From assembly GCF_946998835.1 (NCBI RefSeq), contig NZ_CAMQAZ010000031.1, positions 1-26,779 of the forward strand: 26,779 nt of DNA, written 5' to 3'. Positions 1 through 8,443 of this stretch are shown here, one piece after another. The notes under the pieces are model-generated. The model did not search any database, had not been told where the DNA came from, and worked only from the letters and a program-made list of their open reading frames with translations. Source of the stretch: an uncultured Corynebacterium sp. Lineage in GTDB: Bacteria > Actinomycetota > Actinomycetes > Mycobacteriales > Mycobacteriaceae. A program made the position numbers and the translations under genes. Numbering within the stretch: position 1 is the stretch's first letter; every line of letters begins with the position of its first letter.

Positions 1-107
1 AGATCAACTGCTAAAAATCAGCCCAATCGGACACACTTTTTGAGCCTTAACCCGGGAATTTCCAGTGTATATGGGATTCGTGGAGGAAAGCCCAGAGGGC
101 AGTGAGT

Positions 108-140
108 TGTCACGAATCCTGTCACGAATCTTGGGTGACA
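108..140. repeat. Tandem 11-mer and hairpin upstream of the SRP RNA gene
   Basis: TGTCACGAATC occurs at 108-118 and again at 120-130. GATTCGTG at 75-82 is the inverse of the CACGAATC part, and GTGACA at 135-140 is the inverse of TGTCAC at 120-125, so alternative hairpins are possible. The rest of 1-195 shows no gene I can support; it is presumably intergenic sequence after a gene outside the window. Confidence 0.5.
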
Positions 141-195
141 GTGCGCTGATTGGTGTGGCAGTTCTTCGCTGAATGGTGTGGTGAGCGATAGCGGC

Positions 196-225
196 GTGAC
201 TTTTTGTCTGAGTCTGTAGTAGGCT
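196..225 (+). promoter_or_regulatory. Probable promoter of the SRP RNA gene
   Basis: GTGACT at 196-201 (four of six bases match TTGACA) and TAGGCT at 220-225 (TANNNT -10 type) are separated by 18 bp and lie 6-9 bp before the predicted RNA 5' end near 232-234. The match is by eye only; the main support is its position just ahead of a recognisable RNA gene. Confidence 0.45.
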
Positions 226-231
226 GTCTTC

Positions 232-327
232 ACGGATCCCATGTGGCGTCCATCTCGTGAACTCCCCCAGGGCAGGAATGCAGCAAGGGTCAGCGAGCTC
301 TGACGGGTGCGTGGGGTCCCCTTTTTT
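232..327 (+). ncRNA. ffs: Small signal recognition particle RNA (4.5S type) with T-run terminator
   Basis: This is the RNA scaffold of the bacterial signal recognition particle, which binds Ffh and delivers nascent membrane proteins to FtsY. The conserved domain IV hairpin is visible: AGG (269-272 area), a short GCA/TGC stem closed by a GGAA tetraloop (about 272-281), then AGCA and AGGG. The ends pair: 234-245 (GGATCCCATGTG) matches 308-319 over about 12 bp with G-T wobbles, giving the closed rod of the short form without an Alu domain. A run of six T at 322-327 follows at once and should end transcription. Exact 5' and 3' ends are inferred from the pairing. No protein gene competes for this stretch. 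Confidence 0.9.
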
Positions 328-438
328 ATCCCCGGCGTTCTTCTGGCACTTGTGGCAAGGTTTCGGGCACTTGTCGACGGTTTCCTGTGACCTATCGATG
401 TTTTTCGGCACTTATCCCCGCGATATTGGCCAGGCCAT

Positions 439-495
439 TTCACCTATCGATGAGCTATTCACTTATGGCCACGCTGCAGCGCATCGATAGGTGAA
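439..495. repeat. 14-bp inverted repeat before the SulP gene
   Basis: TTCACCTATCGATG at 439-452 is perfectly inverted at 482-495, with a further GCT/AGC pairing inside (454-456 with 478-480). The core CCTATCGATG also occurs at 391-400. The stretch 328-438 has a recurring GGCACTT (near 345, 365 and 407) and no gene. It may be an operator or a transcript hairpin controlling the transporter that starts at 542. Confidence 0.6.
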
Positions 496-541
496 TACCT
501 TGGCCACAAGTGGTCGCCGCTGGTCTGGAAGAATACTGTGC

Positions 542-2119
542 ATGAGCGATGCCAACGACATGCGAGTGCCACCACAGGCAACACGAGAACCGCTAGAAAC
601 TCCAGAACCACAACAGCCACAGGCCCGAGAAACGCCTGCCCCAATGGGCGTGTGGGACTCCTTCCGGTTCGCGGTTTCCTCGCCGAAGCGCCTGCGCACC
701 GAGCTGCTGGCCGGTGCAGCGGTGTCGTTCGCGCTGATTCCCGAGGTCATTTCGTTTTCCATCTTGGCGGGCGTGGACCCGGCGGTGGGGCTGTTTAGCT
801 CGGTGATTATGGCCATCGTGATTGCCTTCACGGGTGGTCGCCCGGCCATGATTACCGCTGCCGCCGGTTCGGTTGCGCTCGTCGTGGCGCCACTGTCGCG
901 GACGTATGGGATGGATTACCTCATTCCAACGGTGCTGCTCGCGGGCGTGTTGCAGATTGCCTTTGCGGCGCTGGGTATCGCTAAGCTGCAGCGTTTCATT
1001 CCCCGCGCGGTCATGATTGGCTTTGTCAACGCGCTGGGCATCCTCATCTTCACCGCGCAGCTGGAGCATCTCATCGATGTGCCGTGGCTGGTGTATCCGC
1101 TGGTCGCCCTGGGTATTGCGATTATGGTGTTCCTGCCCCGGGTGTTCACCGCGATTCCGGCTCCGCTGGTAACGGTGCTCGTCGTCACGCTTGTTGCGGT
1201 GTTGGCGGACTGGCGCGTGCCGAATGTGAGCGATATGGGCGAGCTCCCGGAATCCCTCCCGCAGTTGCTGATTCCGAATGTGCCTCTGACCTGGGAGACT
1301 CTGCAGCTGATTGCGCCGTATTCGGTGGGCGTGGCGATTGTCGGCATCATGGAATCGCTGATGACGGCGAAGCTCGTGGACGACATCACGGACACTCATT
1401 CGGACAAGACCCGCGAGACCTGGGGGCTCGGCGTCGCGAACATTGCGGGCGGTTTCTTCGGCGGTATCGCTGGCTGCGCGATGATTGGTCAGACGATGGT
1501 GGGTGTGAAGGAATCGTCGGGACGAACTCGCTTGACGACGCTCTTTTCCGGCGTCTTCCTGCTCATTCTGGTCCTTCTGCTCAGTTCTGCAGTCGGCGCG
1601 ATTCCGATGGCGGCGCTCGTTGCGGTGATGGTTGTGGTGTCGGTGGACACGGTCGATTGGCGTTCGATCTCCCCGCGGACGTTGCGCCTGATGCCGCGTT
1701 CGGAGACGGTGGTGATGCTGGTGACGGTCATCGCCACGCTGGCGACGGATAACCTCGCCATCGGCGTGATTTCGGGCGTGGTCGTCGCGTCGCTGATGTT
1801 CGCACGCCGTGTCGCTCACCTGGTCACGATCGAAGTGCTTGACGACGACCCCAGCGCCCACTCCCGGACGTACAAGGTGCGGGGGCAGCTGTTCTTCGCC
1901 TCCAGTAACGACCTGGTGTACCAGTTCGATTACACCGATCCTGCGCAGCGCATTGTAATCGACATGTCCAAGGCTGAAATCTGGGATGCCTCGACGGTGG
2001 CGGCGTTGGATTCGGTACGGGTCAAGTTTGCTGACCGGGGCAAAGAGGTGGAAGTTGTCGGCTTAGAGGGGCCGAGTAAGCAGCGCCTCGATGCTTTGTC
2101 GGGGAAGTTGGGCAGCTAA
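542..2119 (+). CDS. SulP-family anion transporter with C-terminal STAS domain
   Basis: Predicted membrane permease of the SulP (SLC26) family, whose members move sulfate, bicarbonate or other anions; the substrate cannot be read from sequence. The roughly 525-residue protein opens with a Pro/Gln-rich cytoplasmic tail of about 35 residues. About ten to twelve hydrophobic segments follow, including the family-typical start with LLAGAAVSFALIPEVISFS and a GGFFGGIAGCAMIGQT segment. The last 90 or so residues form a STAS domain (RGQLFFASSN, then IVIDMSKAEIWDAST). I chose ATG 542 because GGAAG at 527-531 sits 10 nt ahead; a GTG at 491 is in frame but lies inside the inverted repeat and would add 17 non-conserved-looking residues. 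The stop overlaps that of the convergent gene at 2116-2748. Confidence 0.9.
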   Translation: MSDANDMRVPPQATREPLETPEPQQPQARETPAPMGVWDSFRFAVSSPKRLRTELLAGAAVSFALIPEVISFSILAGVDPAVGLFSSVIMAIVIAFTGGRPAMITAAAGSVALVVAPLSRTYGMDYLIPTVLLAGVLQIAFAALGIAKLQRFIPRAVMIGFVNALGILIFTAQLEHLIDVPWLVYPLVALGIAIMVFLPRVFTAIPAPLVTVLVVTLVAVLADWRVPNVSDMGELPESLPQLLIPNVPLTWETLQLIAPYSVGVAIVGIMESLMTAKLVDDITDTHSDKTRETWGLGVANIAGGFFGGIAGCAMIGQTMVGVKESSGRTRLTTLFSGVFLLILVLLLSSAVGAIPMAALVAVMVVVSVDTVDWRSISPRTLRLMPRSETVVMLVTVIATLATDNLAIGVISGVVVASLMFARRVAHLVTIEVLDDDPSAHSRTYKVRGQLFFASSNDLVYQFDYTDPAQRIVIDMSKAEIWDASTVAALDSVRVKFADRGKEVEVVGLEGPSKQRLDALSGKLGS

Positions 2120-2748
2120 GCTTTCTGGGAGGAAGAGGTAGACGTTGCTAGTCGGGTAACCCATACATCGGACTCCCAGTCCATCGGGCAGGAATACTCG
2201 GTGGTGGTCACCATGTCGCGAAGTTTCTTCTGATAGGAGCCATATTCTTCTCGGCCTAGTGTGGACCAGGCCGCTTGTGGTCGGTCAACACCGAAGCGGG
2301 CGGCTTCGCGGAAGATATTGATATCCACCGGAATGTGCAGATACGTGTAGACACGCTGCACCAGGGGATGGTCGAGGACCGCAAGGTATTTGAGTGTCAT
2401 GTTCAACCACTTTTGGGCTTGGCCGTAATGAAAAACAAAGCCTTCGTGGGAAAATTTCTCGAAAGTTTTGCAGGTCTGCTCACACCATTGATAGTGACGT
2501 TCGTCGAAATCTTCCTGGGATTCACAGCTGCCGAGGTCGGTGACGAACTCTGCAATAGAGTCGCGCGTTTGTTTCTTCAGCGTCTGCTTGTGAGGGTGCG
2601 AGCCAAATCGACGCAGTGTGCGTTGCAGATCTTGATAGGCCCGATTCGCCACGATATTGATTACAGCTGCGCTGCTGACATCGCCGGTGGCAACTATAGG
2701 ACCGAAGTAGAAAGCGACGAGGTTCTGGCGTTGACTAGTAGGATTCAT
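2116..2748 (-). CDS. Hypothetical protein, about 210 residues
   Basis: I do not recognise the function. The protein is soluble-looking (no signal peptide or membrane segment) and mixed alpha/beta in character. The central block HYGQAQKWLNMTLKYL and the later YLHIPVD and YGSYQKKL segments look conserved-protein-like rather than random, and the reading frame is open over its whole length. A weak GGAG lies about 11 nt before the ATG. The stop codon (2116-2118) overlaps the stop of the SulP gene (2117-2119), an unusually tight convergent end. The sequence seems somewhat less G+C-rich than its neighbours, so it may be a later arrival; this is an impression, not a calculation. Confidence 0.65.
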   Translation of the reverse strand: MNPTSQRQNLVAFYFGPIVATGDVSSAAVINIVANRAYQDLQRTLRRFGSHPHKQTLKKQTRDSIAEFVTDLGSCESQEDFDERHYQWCEQTCKTFEKFSHEGFVFHYGQAQKWLNMTLKYLAVLDHPLVQRVYTYLHIPVDINIFREAARFGVDRPQAAWSTLGREEYGSYQKKLRDMVTTTEYSCPMDWESDVWVTRLATSTSSSQKA

Positions 2749-2967
2749 GGTTAGTTAGACTCCGATCGCATGTTTTGTAGCTCAGCAGGAGTTAGATTGG
2801 CGTGCTACGTGCTCTATTGCCTGTTAATGCTGGAGTGTAGACTGCCTAGTGAATCGCTGCGGGTAACTGCGGGAACCGTCGGGAAGCGCGAAGGTGGAAC
2901 GCAAAAACCGAAAGTTGCTCGCAAAAATCAAGCGGTGAAAAGTCGATGAGCGGAAGGGCTTAAAAGA

Positions 2968-4239
2968 ATGGCCGTGGATTCCTTTGATGTTCAGCAGTTG
3001 GCGGCACACAAGGAAGAGTTTGCGAAGGCATATGAGGAACTGAAGTCCCGTAACCTCGCGTTGAATTTGACTCGTGGCAAGCCGTCGTCGGAGCAGCTTG
3101 ATTTCGCAAACGCCCTGCTGGGTCTTCCGGCGCCGGATTACATTTCGGCTTCCGGGGAGGACGTCCGTAATTACGGCAACGCCAAGGGCATTACTGATAT
3201 CCGCGCTATCTGGGCGGACCTGATGGATCTGCCGGTGGAAAACGTCCTGGCGCAGGATGCTTCCAGCTTGAACATCCAGTTTGACCTGATTTCGTGGGCC
3301 ATGCAGTTCGGCAACGTGGACTCGGAGCGCCCGTGGAACGAGGAGCCGGTGCTGAAGTGGCTGTGCCCGGTCCCGGGGTATGACCGCCACTTTGCTATCA
3401 CGCAGCACTTCGGCATTGAAATGATCCAGGTGCCGTTGAACGAAGATGGCCCGGATATGGATGTCGTGGAGAAGCTGGTGGCCTCCGATCCGCAGATTAA
3501 GGGCATGTGGAATGTGCCGATGTTCTCGAACCCGACGGGTGTGACCTACAGCGCTGAGGTCTGCCGCCGCCTGGTTGAAATGGAGACCGCTGCTCCGGAT
3601 TTCCGCCTGATGTGGGATAACGCCTACATGGTTCATACTCTGACGGATGAGTTCCCGGAGATTCACAACGTCATTAAGTGGGCGGAAGAAGCCGGTAACC
3701 CGAACCGCGTGTGGGCTTTCGGCTCGACCTCGAAGATCACCTTCGCCGGTGCTGGCGTAGCTTTCTACGCTTCTTCGGACGCTAACTTGGCGGACTACCT
3801 CAAGCACGCTGGTATCCGCGGCATTGGCCCGAACAAGGTCAACCAGCTGGCACACGCCAAGTTCTTCGGTGACGCGGAGGGTGTGCGCGAGCAGATGCGC
3901 CGTCACGCGGGTTCGCTGGCTCCGAAGTTTGAGAAGGTGCTGCAGATTTTGGATGAGCGTCTGTCGGAGTACGGCGTGGCAGAGTGGTCGAAGCCGACCG
4001 GCGGTTACTTCATCAACCTCGACGTGGTCGATGGCACTGCTCGTCGCGTGGTAGAGCTGGCTAAGGAGGCCGGTATTGCGCTGACCGGTTCTGGTTCGTC
4101 CTTCCCGCTGAAGCAGGATCCGAATGACCGCAACATCCGCCTGGCACCGTCGCTGCCTCCGATGGAGGAGCTCGAGGTCGCTATGGACGGCGTCGCTACC
4201 TGTGTGCTGCTCGCCGCTGCTGAGAAGGCGACTGCGTAG
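2968..4239 (+). CDS. aspT: Aspartate aminotransferase (class I, AspT type)
   Basis: PLP enzyme interconverting oxaloacetate/glutamate and aspartate/2-oxoglutarate, feeding the aspartate family (lysC and asd lie about 20 kb to the right). Of 423 residues, the fold-type I landmarks are clear: SNPTG at 187-191, D217 and Y220 in MWDNAY (cofactor ring contacts), the Schiff-base lysine K256 in GSTSKITF, and the substrate carboxylate arginine R391 in NIRLAPS. The length and sequence style match the corynebacterial AspT subgroup rather than the classical E. coli AspC. ATG 2968 has GGAAGGG at 2952-2958, about 9 nt upstream. A gap of 34 bp to the next gene suggests co-transcription. Confidence 0.92.
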   Translation: MAVDSFDVQQLAAHKEEFAKAYEELKSRNLALNLTRGKPSSEQLDFANALLGLPAPDYISASGEDVRNYGNAKGITDIRAIWADLMDLPVENVLAQDASSLNIQFDLISWAMQFGNVDSERPWNEEPVLKWLCPVPGYDRHFAITQHFGIEMIQVPLNEDGPDMDVVEKLVASDPQIKGMWNVPMFSNPTGVTYSAEVCRRLVEMETAAPDFRLMWDNAYMVHTLTDEFPEIHNVIKWAEEAGNPNRVWAFGSTSKITFAGAGVAFYASSDANLADYLKHAGIRGIGPNKVNQLAHAKFFGDAEGVREQMRRHAGSLAPKFEKVLQILDERLSEYGVAEWSKPTGGYFINLDVVDGTARRVVELAKEAGIALTGSGSSFPLKQDPNDRNIRLAPSLPPMEELEVAMDGVATCVLLAAAEKATA

Positions 4240-4273
4240 ACCAAGTAGACCAGGCAGGTCGGGATAGGACTAT

Positions 4274-4999
4274 ATGAACTTCGAGGAGACGAAGTTTTGG
4301 ATCTCCGGGCTTTTCCCCGGGGACCCGCAGGTCAGTGAATATGTGACGGAGCTGCCGGCCAGTGGTCGACACGGGCAGGCGCACGATTCGGCTCCGCTTC
4401 GAATCGCTGAGTTCTCGCTTTACGACGAGCCGGACGGCCAAGCGAACGAGCGTCGTCCGGAAACGGCAGCCGCCACGGTGGAGTTGGGTCGCAACTACTG
4501 TGGCCTAACTGGTGCCGCGCAGACCGATATCCGGGTGGAGCTCTTCGCCGTCGCCTACGCCGATTTTCCCGTGGCCACCATGGTCGCGGCCGCGGGAGCG
4601 CTGGTGGAGGAAGAGCCGGAGTTCCTGTCGCCAATTCCGGGCCGTGTTATTCCGAATGCGGTGCGGCTGGCGGCCGATCAGGTTGCTGGGGTAGGGGAGT
4701 CGTCGTCAAGCACGGCCTTTACCGTGGCGCACGTGCTGTGTACGGTGCCGTACGTGTGGAGCGACGGGGTGCCGAATGTGTCCGAGATGCCGGGCAAGAT
4801 CAGCCTGCATGAGGGCGATGCGGAGTCGCCGCAGGGGCGTATGACCACGATGACGCAGCTGGTGCCGATTACGGATGCGGAGCTGGAGTTTTATGAGCAG
4901 CAGGGGCCGCAGGCGCTGATGCAGAAGTTGGCGGAAGCGGACGCTGACCTGCGGGATTGGTGTCGTGAGTCGGTTGTTGCCCAGGAGGGTTCGAACTAG
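4274..4999 (+). CDS. Conserved protein, probable suppressor-of-fused (SUFU) domain family
   Basis: A 241-residue soluble protein with no membrane segment or signal peptide. The C-terminal pattern MTQLVPITDAELEFYEQQGPQAL followed by a short helix, and the upstream VELFA and PYVWSDGVP segments, resemble the bacterial SUFU-like fold (PF05076). I recall this by pattern only, without a search. Bacterial SUFU proteins have no settled biochemical role and are sometimes seen as immunity or adaptor-type domains; here the setting is plain housekeeping between aspT and dnaX, which argues for a conserved corynebacterial function. A TAGGA lies at 4265-4269 before ATG 4274. The gap of 30 bp to dnaX suggests one operon with it. 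Confidence 0.75.
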   Translation: MNFEETKFWISGLFPGDPQVSEYVTELPASGRHGQAHDSAPLRIAEFSLYDEPDGQANERRPETAAATVELGRNYCGLTGAAQTDIRVELFAVAYADFPVATMVAAAGALVEEEPEFLSPIPGRVIPNAVRLAADQVAGVGESSSSTAFTVAHVLCTVPYVWSDGVPNVSEMPGKISLHEGDAESPQGRMTTMTQLVPITDAELEFYEQQGPQALMQKLAEADADLRDWCRESVVAQEGSN

Positions 5000-5029
5000 C
5001 CAATCCGGGGTGGAAGGTAGGCTGAGCAC

Positions 5030-7969
5030 GTGGCTCTGTATAGGAAGTATCGTCCGGCATCGTTCGCCGAAGTGGTGGGGCAGCGGCACGTAACTGACCC
5101 GCTGTCGGCGGCGCTGGAATCTCGGGATGCGCAGGGGCGTCCCAACCGCATTAATCATGCGTATTTGTTCTCCGGGCCGCGTGGCTGTGGCAAGACCTCG
5201 TCGGCGCGCATTATGGCGCGCAGTTTGAACTGTGCGGAGGGGCCGACGGCGACGCCGTGTGGCCAGTGCGCGTCGTGTCGTGCGTTGGCGCCGGGTGGTC
5301 CGGGCAATTTGGACGTAATCGAACTGGATGCGGCTTCCCATAATGGTGTGGAAGATATGCGTGAGCTGCGGGAAAAGGCTATCTTCCAGCCGGCGGAGTC
5401 GCGCTACCGCATCTTTATTATCGACGAGGCGCATATGATTACCGCCTCGGGTTTCAATGCGCTGTTGAAGATTGTTGAGGAGCCGCCGGAGCACCTCATC
5501 TTCATTTTTGCCACCACGGAGCCGGAGCGTGTGCTGCCGACTATTCGTTCGCGTACGCACCACTACCCGTTCCGGCTTTTGACCCCGCCGGATATGCGTG
5601 GGCTGCTTGAGCGCGTGGTCACGGCCGAGGGTGTGCAGGTGGAGCCGGACGTGTATCCGCTGGTCATCCAGGCCGGTGGTGGTTCGCCGCGTGACTCGCT
5701 ATCGGTTATGGATCAGCTCATTGCTGGTTCCGGCACCGATGGCGTGGACTATGAAACTTCTGCGGCCATCCTCGGTGTCACGGACAGCGTGATCATCACG
5801 GATGCGATTGAGGCGCTGGCGGCAGGCGATCGTGCGGCCATGTTTAGCGTGGTCGGGCGCGTGATTATGTCGGGCCAGGATCCGGCTCGGTTTGCCTCGG
5901 ACCTGCTTGGTCGCGTGCGCGATCTGCTGGTGCTCTCGGCGGTGCCGAATGCGCTGGAGCAGGGTCTGGTTGAGATTCCAGAGAGCCAAATCGACGGTGT
6001 CTTGGAGCAGGCCGGGACAATTCCTCCGGCTACCCTGACGCGTTTCACGCAGGTGCTCTCTGACGGCCTGCGCCACTTCCGCGGGGTGACTTCGCCGCGT
6101 CTGCTGCTCGAGGTCCTCTGCGCGCGCATGCTCCTGCCCGCCACCGAAGATTCGGTGGAGTCGCTGCTTCAGCGCGTAGAGGCATTGGAGCACGGCAGGC
6201 CCGCGCTTGCCGACGGCTCGGGGGCCGCAACCCCCGCAGCGGCACCGGTGTCTTCCGATGCGGCGGGGGCCGATGCTTCGCCGATGCAGTCTGGCCAGTC
6301 GGGCCAGTCGGGCCAGTCGGCTCGGGAGGCGTGGCGCCAGCGGAATGCCCAGCGTAAGAAGGGTGCGCAATCGGCGTCGGCCACTCGGAGCGGACGTACT
6401 GAGCAGGCGGGACCTGCGGAGGTTCAGGGACAGACACAATCGCAACCCAAGCCAGAATCGCAGCCGGCGGCTCCGGTGTCGCAGGAGCAGCAGTCTGAAC
6501 CAGCTGCAACAGCAACCGCAGCGCCCACTACGCAACCTACGCAACCTGCGCAACCTGCACAGTCTGCGCCGACCGAATCAGTTGAGCAGTCTCAGCAGGC
6601 TGAACAACCGCAGCAGTCGGCACCGACTCAGCAGCCTGAATCGGCTGAGCAGCCGATGTCCGAGGAAGAAGCTCAGGCAGAGAAGATTCGTGAATTCCGT
6701 CGGAAGATGGCGGAGCATGCCCGGATTAGCGAGCAGCAGACTCGGGCACAGCTTGCACAGGAACGTGAGCAGCAGACTCGTGAGCGTGAGGGCGAAGGCG
6801 GCTCGATGGCGATTGTCGAGGAGGAGCCAGTTGTCTCTGCCCCGCCAGCCCAGCCACCTCAGGCCGCCCAGCCCGAGCCCGAACAGCCCGCCCACGAGCC
6901 GGAGCAGGAATCACAGGTTCAGCAAGCACCTGAACCAGCGCCACAACCGGCTCCTGAACCAGCCCCCGCTGGTATCGAGGAAATCCGCCAGCACTGGCAG
7001 GAGATTCTCGCAGCCGTCGATGGTTCGCATGCGTTCCCCATTCGCGTACTGGCCGAGCAGGCAGTACCGCTCGATGTTGAAAACGACACGCTCGTCATCG
7101 GGCACAGCACGGGGGCGCTCGCTACCAGGCTCAATAGGCCTGATTATGCTCAGGCCCTGTCCGCTGCCGTGAAGCAGGTGACGGGCTTCAACGGCCAGGT
7201 GCACTGTGTCGTCGGTACGCGCCCGCGCGCACCGCGTTCAACAGCTACTGGTGGTGGTGCCGGGGAGGATGATTCGTCGTCAAGAGGTTCGTCCTCGCTG
7301 AACGACACCGACCCTGCACAGACACCAGCAGCACCCGCACAGCCAGAGCCAGCACCGCACCCTCAACGGTCTTCGGCCTACGCATCTGTCGCGGAGCGTC
7401 GCGCAAAAATCGAGGCCGCCAAGCGCGCCGCGATGGGACAGCAGGCAGGCTACGACCAGTCGGCGCAGTCGCATCAGCAAAATCAGCCAAATCAGCTAGC
7501 TCAGCCAAGCGAGCTGGCTCAACCGAATCATCCGAACCCGAACCAGAACCAGCAGCCGCAACAGCAACCAAACCAGCCGCAGCCCCAGTCATTCCTGCGC
7601 GCAGCCCAGGCCAATGCGCAAGCGAATGCCCAGGCAAACGCCCAAACACAGGCCGATCAGGATTCGGGCTTCGGCGGCGTCCCGCTGCCACCAGAGCCGA
7701 TGGAGGAGTTCGCTCCGCCGGAAGGCGCAGATGGCTACGGCGCGCACGCGCCGTCCAACACCAACGTCAACGCCAACACCAACGCCAACTACAACACCGC
7801 CTACAACCAGGTTCCCCAAAACTCGCAGGACAACAACTACGAAGAGGACACCTCCGAGTATTTCGAGGCCGTGAATGAGGTCGGGTCGCTCGATCACCGT
7901 TCGCTAAAGGACGTGGTCATGGAGATGCTGGAAAAGGAGCTGGGAGCCAAACCGCTCAATGACCTCTAG
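5030..7969 (+). CDS. dnaX: DNA polymerase III subunits gamma and tau
   Basis: Clamp-loader ATPase that loads the sliding clamp and, as tau, couples polymerase cores to the helicase. The AAA+ core has Walker A GPRGCGKTS (49-57), a zinc knuckle with C68, C77, C80 and C83, Walker B/DEAH at 132-135, and LIFIFATTEPERVLPTIRSR. After residue 390 the protein is dominated by Gln/Pro/Ala/Ser-rich low complexity (about 400-660), a small folded block (about 665-740, IRQHWQEILAAVDG...), then more Gln/Asn/Pro-rich linker and an acidic tail ending in KDVVMEMLEKELGAKPLNDL. At 979 residues it is longer than most family members. GTG 5030 is preceded by GGAAGGT at 5012-5018. I saw no clear slippery heptamer in frame for making gamma by frameshift. 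Confidence 0.95.
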   Translation: MALYRKYRPASFAEVVGQRHVTDPLSAALESRDAQGRPNRINHAYLFSGPRGCGKTSSARIMARSLNCAEGPTATPCGQCASCRALAPGGPGNLDVIELDAASHNGVEDMRELREKAIFQPAESRYRIFIIDEAHMITASGFNALLKIVEEPPEHLIFIFATTEPERVLPTIRSRTHHYPFRLLTPPDMRGLLERVVTAEGVQVEPDVYPLVIQAGGGSPRDSLSVMDQLIAGSGTDGVDYETSAAILGVTDSVIITDAIEALAAGDRAAMFSVVGRVIMSGQDPARFASDLLGRVRDLLVLSAVPNALEQGLVEIPESQIDGVLEQAGTIPPATLTRFTQVLSDGLRHFRGVTSPRLLLEVLCARMLLPATEDSVESLLQRVEALEHGRPALADGSGAATPAAAPVSSDAAGADASPMQSGQSGQSGQSAREAWRQRNAQRKKGAQSASATRSGRTEQAGPAEVQGQTQSQPKPESQPAAPVSQEQQSEPAATATAAPTTQPTQPAQPAQSAPTESVEQSQQAEQPQQSAPTQQPESAEQPMSEEEAQAEKIREFRRKMAEHARISEQQTRAQLAQEREQQTREREGEGGSMAIVEEEPVVSAPPAQPPQAAQPEPEQPAHEPEQESQVQQAPEPAPQPAPEPAPAGIEEIRQHWQEILAAVDGSHAFPIRVLAEQAVPLDVENDTLVIGHSTGALATRLNRPDYAQALSAAVKQVTGFNGQVHCVVGTRPRAPRSTATGGGAGEDDSSSRGSSSLNDTDPAQTPAAPAQPEPAPHPQRSSAYASVAERRAKIEAAKRAAMGQQAGYDQSAQSHQQNQPNQLAQPSELAQPNHPNPNQNQQPQQQPNQPQPQSFLRAAQANAQANAQANAQTQADQDSGFGGVPLPPEPMEEFAPPEGADGYGAHAPSNTNVNANTNANYNTAYNQVPQNSQDNNYEEDTSEYFEAVNEVGSLDHRSLKDVVMEMLEKELGAKPLNDL

Positions 7970-8082
7970 AGCCGTTAGAATGGGGCGGCGACGCGCGTCG
8001 TAAAGCATGGGCGATAAGTCCGGGAGCGTGCGCGTAACTACAAATCAGCACGTAAAAAGCACAATAGTTAGGAACGTTAGTT

Positions 8083-8406
8083 ATGACTCAGCCAGATATG
8101 AACGCAATTCTGCAGCAGGCACAGCAGATGCAGGCGCAGCTGCAGGCAGCACAGCAGGAGATCGTCGCTTCCACCATCGTCGGTGAGGCTGGCGGCGGCC
8201 TGGTCAAGGTGACTATGCAGGGCTCGGGCGAAGTCACGGACATCGCCATTGACCCGAAGGTCGTTGACCCGGAGGACATCGACGGTCTGCAGGACCTGGT
8301 CCTCGCTGCTTTCCAGGACGCTACCGCTAAGGTGCAGTCGCTGGCGGAGCAGAAGATGGGCCCGCTGTCGCAGGGCTTCGACGGCCTCGGCGGCCTGGGT
8401 TTCTAA
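8083..8406 (+). CDS. ybaB: YbaB/EbfC family nucleoid-associated protein
   Basis: Small DNA-binding protein of the YbaB/EbfC family, a tweezer-like dimer that coats DNA. The 107 residues have the family layout: an N-terminal Gln/Ala/Met helix (MNAILQQAQQMQAQLQAAQ), the beta core with EAGGGLVKVTMQGSGEVTDIAIDP, and a C-terminal helix QDLVLAAFQDATAKVQ. The dnaX-ybaB-recR order is one of the most widespread gene neighbourhoods in bacteria and supports the call. AGGA at 8070-8073 precedes ATG 8083. The 113-bp gap after dnaX holds TAGAAT at 7976-7981, a possible -10 box without a good -35. Confidence 0.93.
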   Translation: MTQPDMNAILQQAQQMQAQLQAAQQEIVASTIVGEAGGGLVKVTMQGSGEVTDIAIDPKVVDPEDIDGLQDLVLAAFQDATAKVQSLAEQKMGPLSQGFDGLGGLGF

Positions 8407-8443
8407 ATTAGCTGTTCAGGTAAGTATTTCTAGGTAATTATCA

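Noticed and set aside
4..443. Overlapping minus-strand open frames of 135-141 codons at the left end
   Set aside because: They run antisense across the SRP RNA gene, have no ribosome site and no recognisable protein character.
593..1861. A 422-codon minus-strand frame opposite the SulP gene
   Set aside because: The product is an Arg/His/Asp-rich string typical of the antisense of a G+C-rich membrane-protein gene, while the plus frame is clearly SulP.
2773..2822. tRNA-like GTAGCTCAGCAGGAGTTAGA in the gap before aspT
   Set aside because: It resembles a D-arm only. No acceptor stem, anticodon arm or TTC-containing T-arm can be fitted around it.
6207..7172. A 321-codon alternate frame inside dnaX
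   Set aside because: It is an Arg/Ser/Leu-rich shadow of the repetitive linker. The dnaX frame is continuous and conserved at both ends.
7395..7415. A-run (GCAAAAATC) in dnaX as a frameshift site
   Set aside because: In the dnaX frame it reads GCA AAA ATC and does not fit X XXY YYZ. It is also far too late to give a gamma-sized product.
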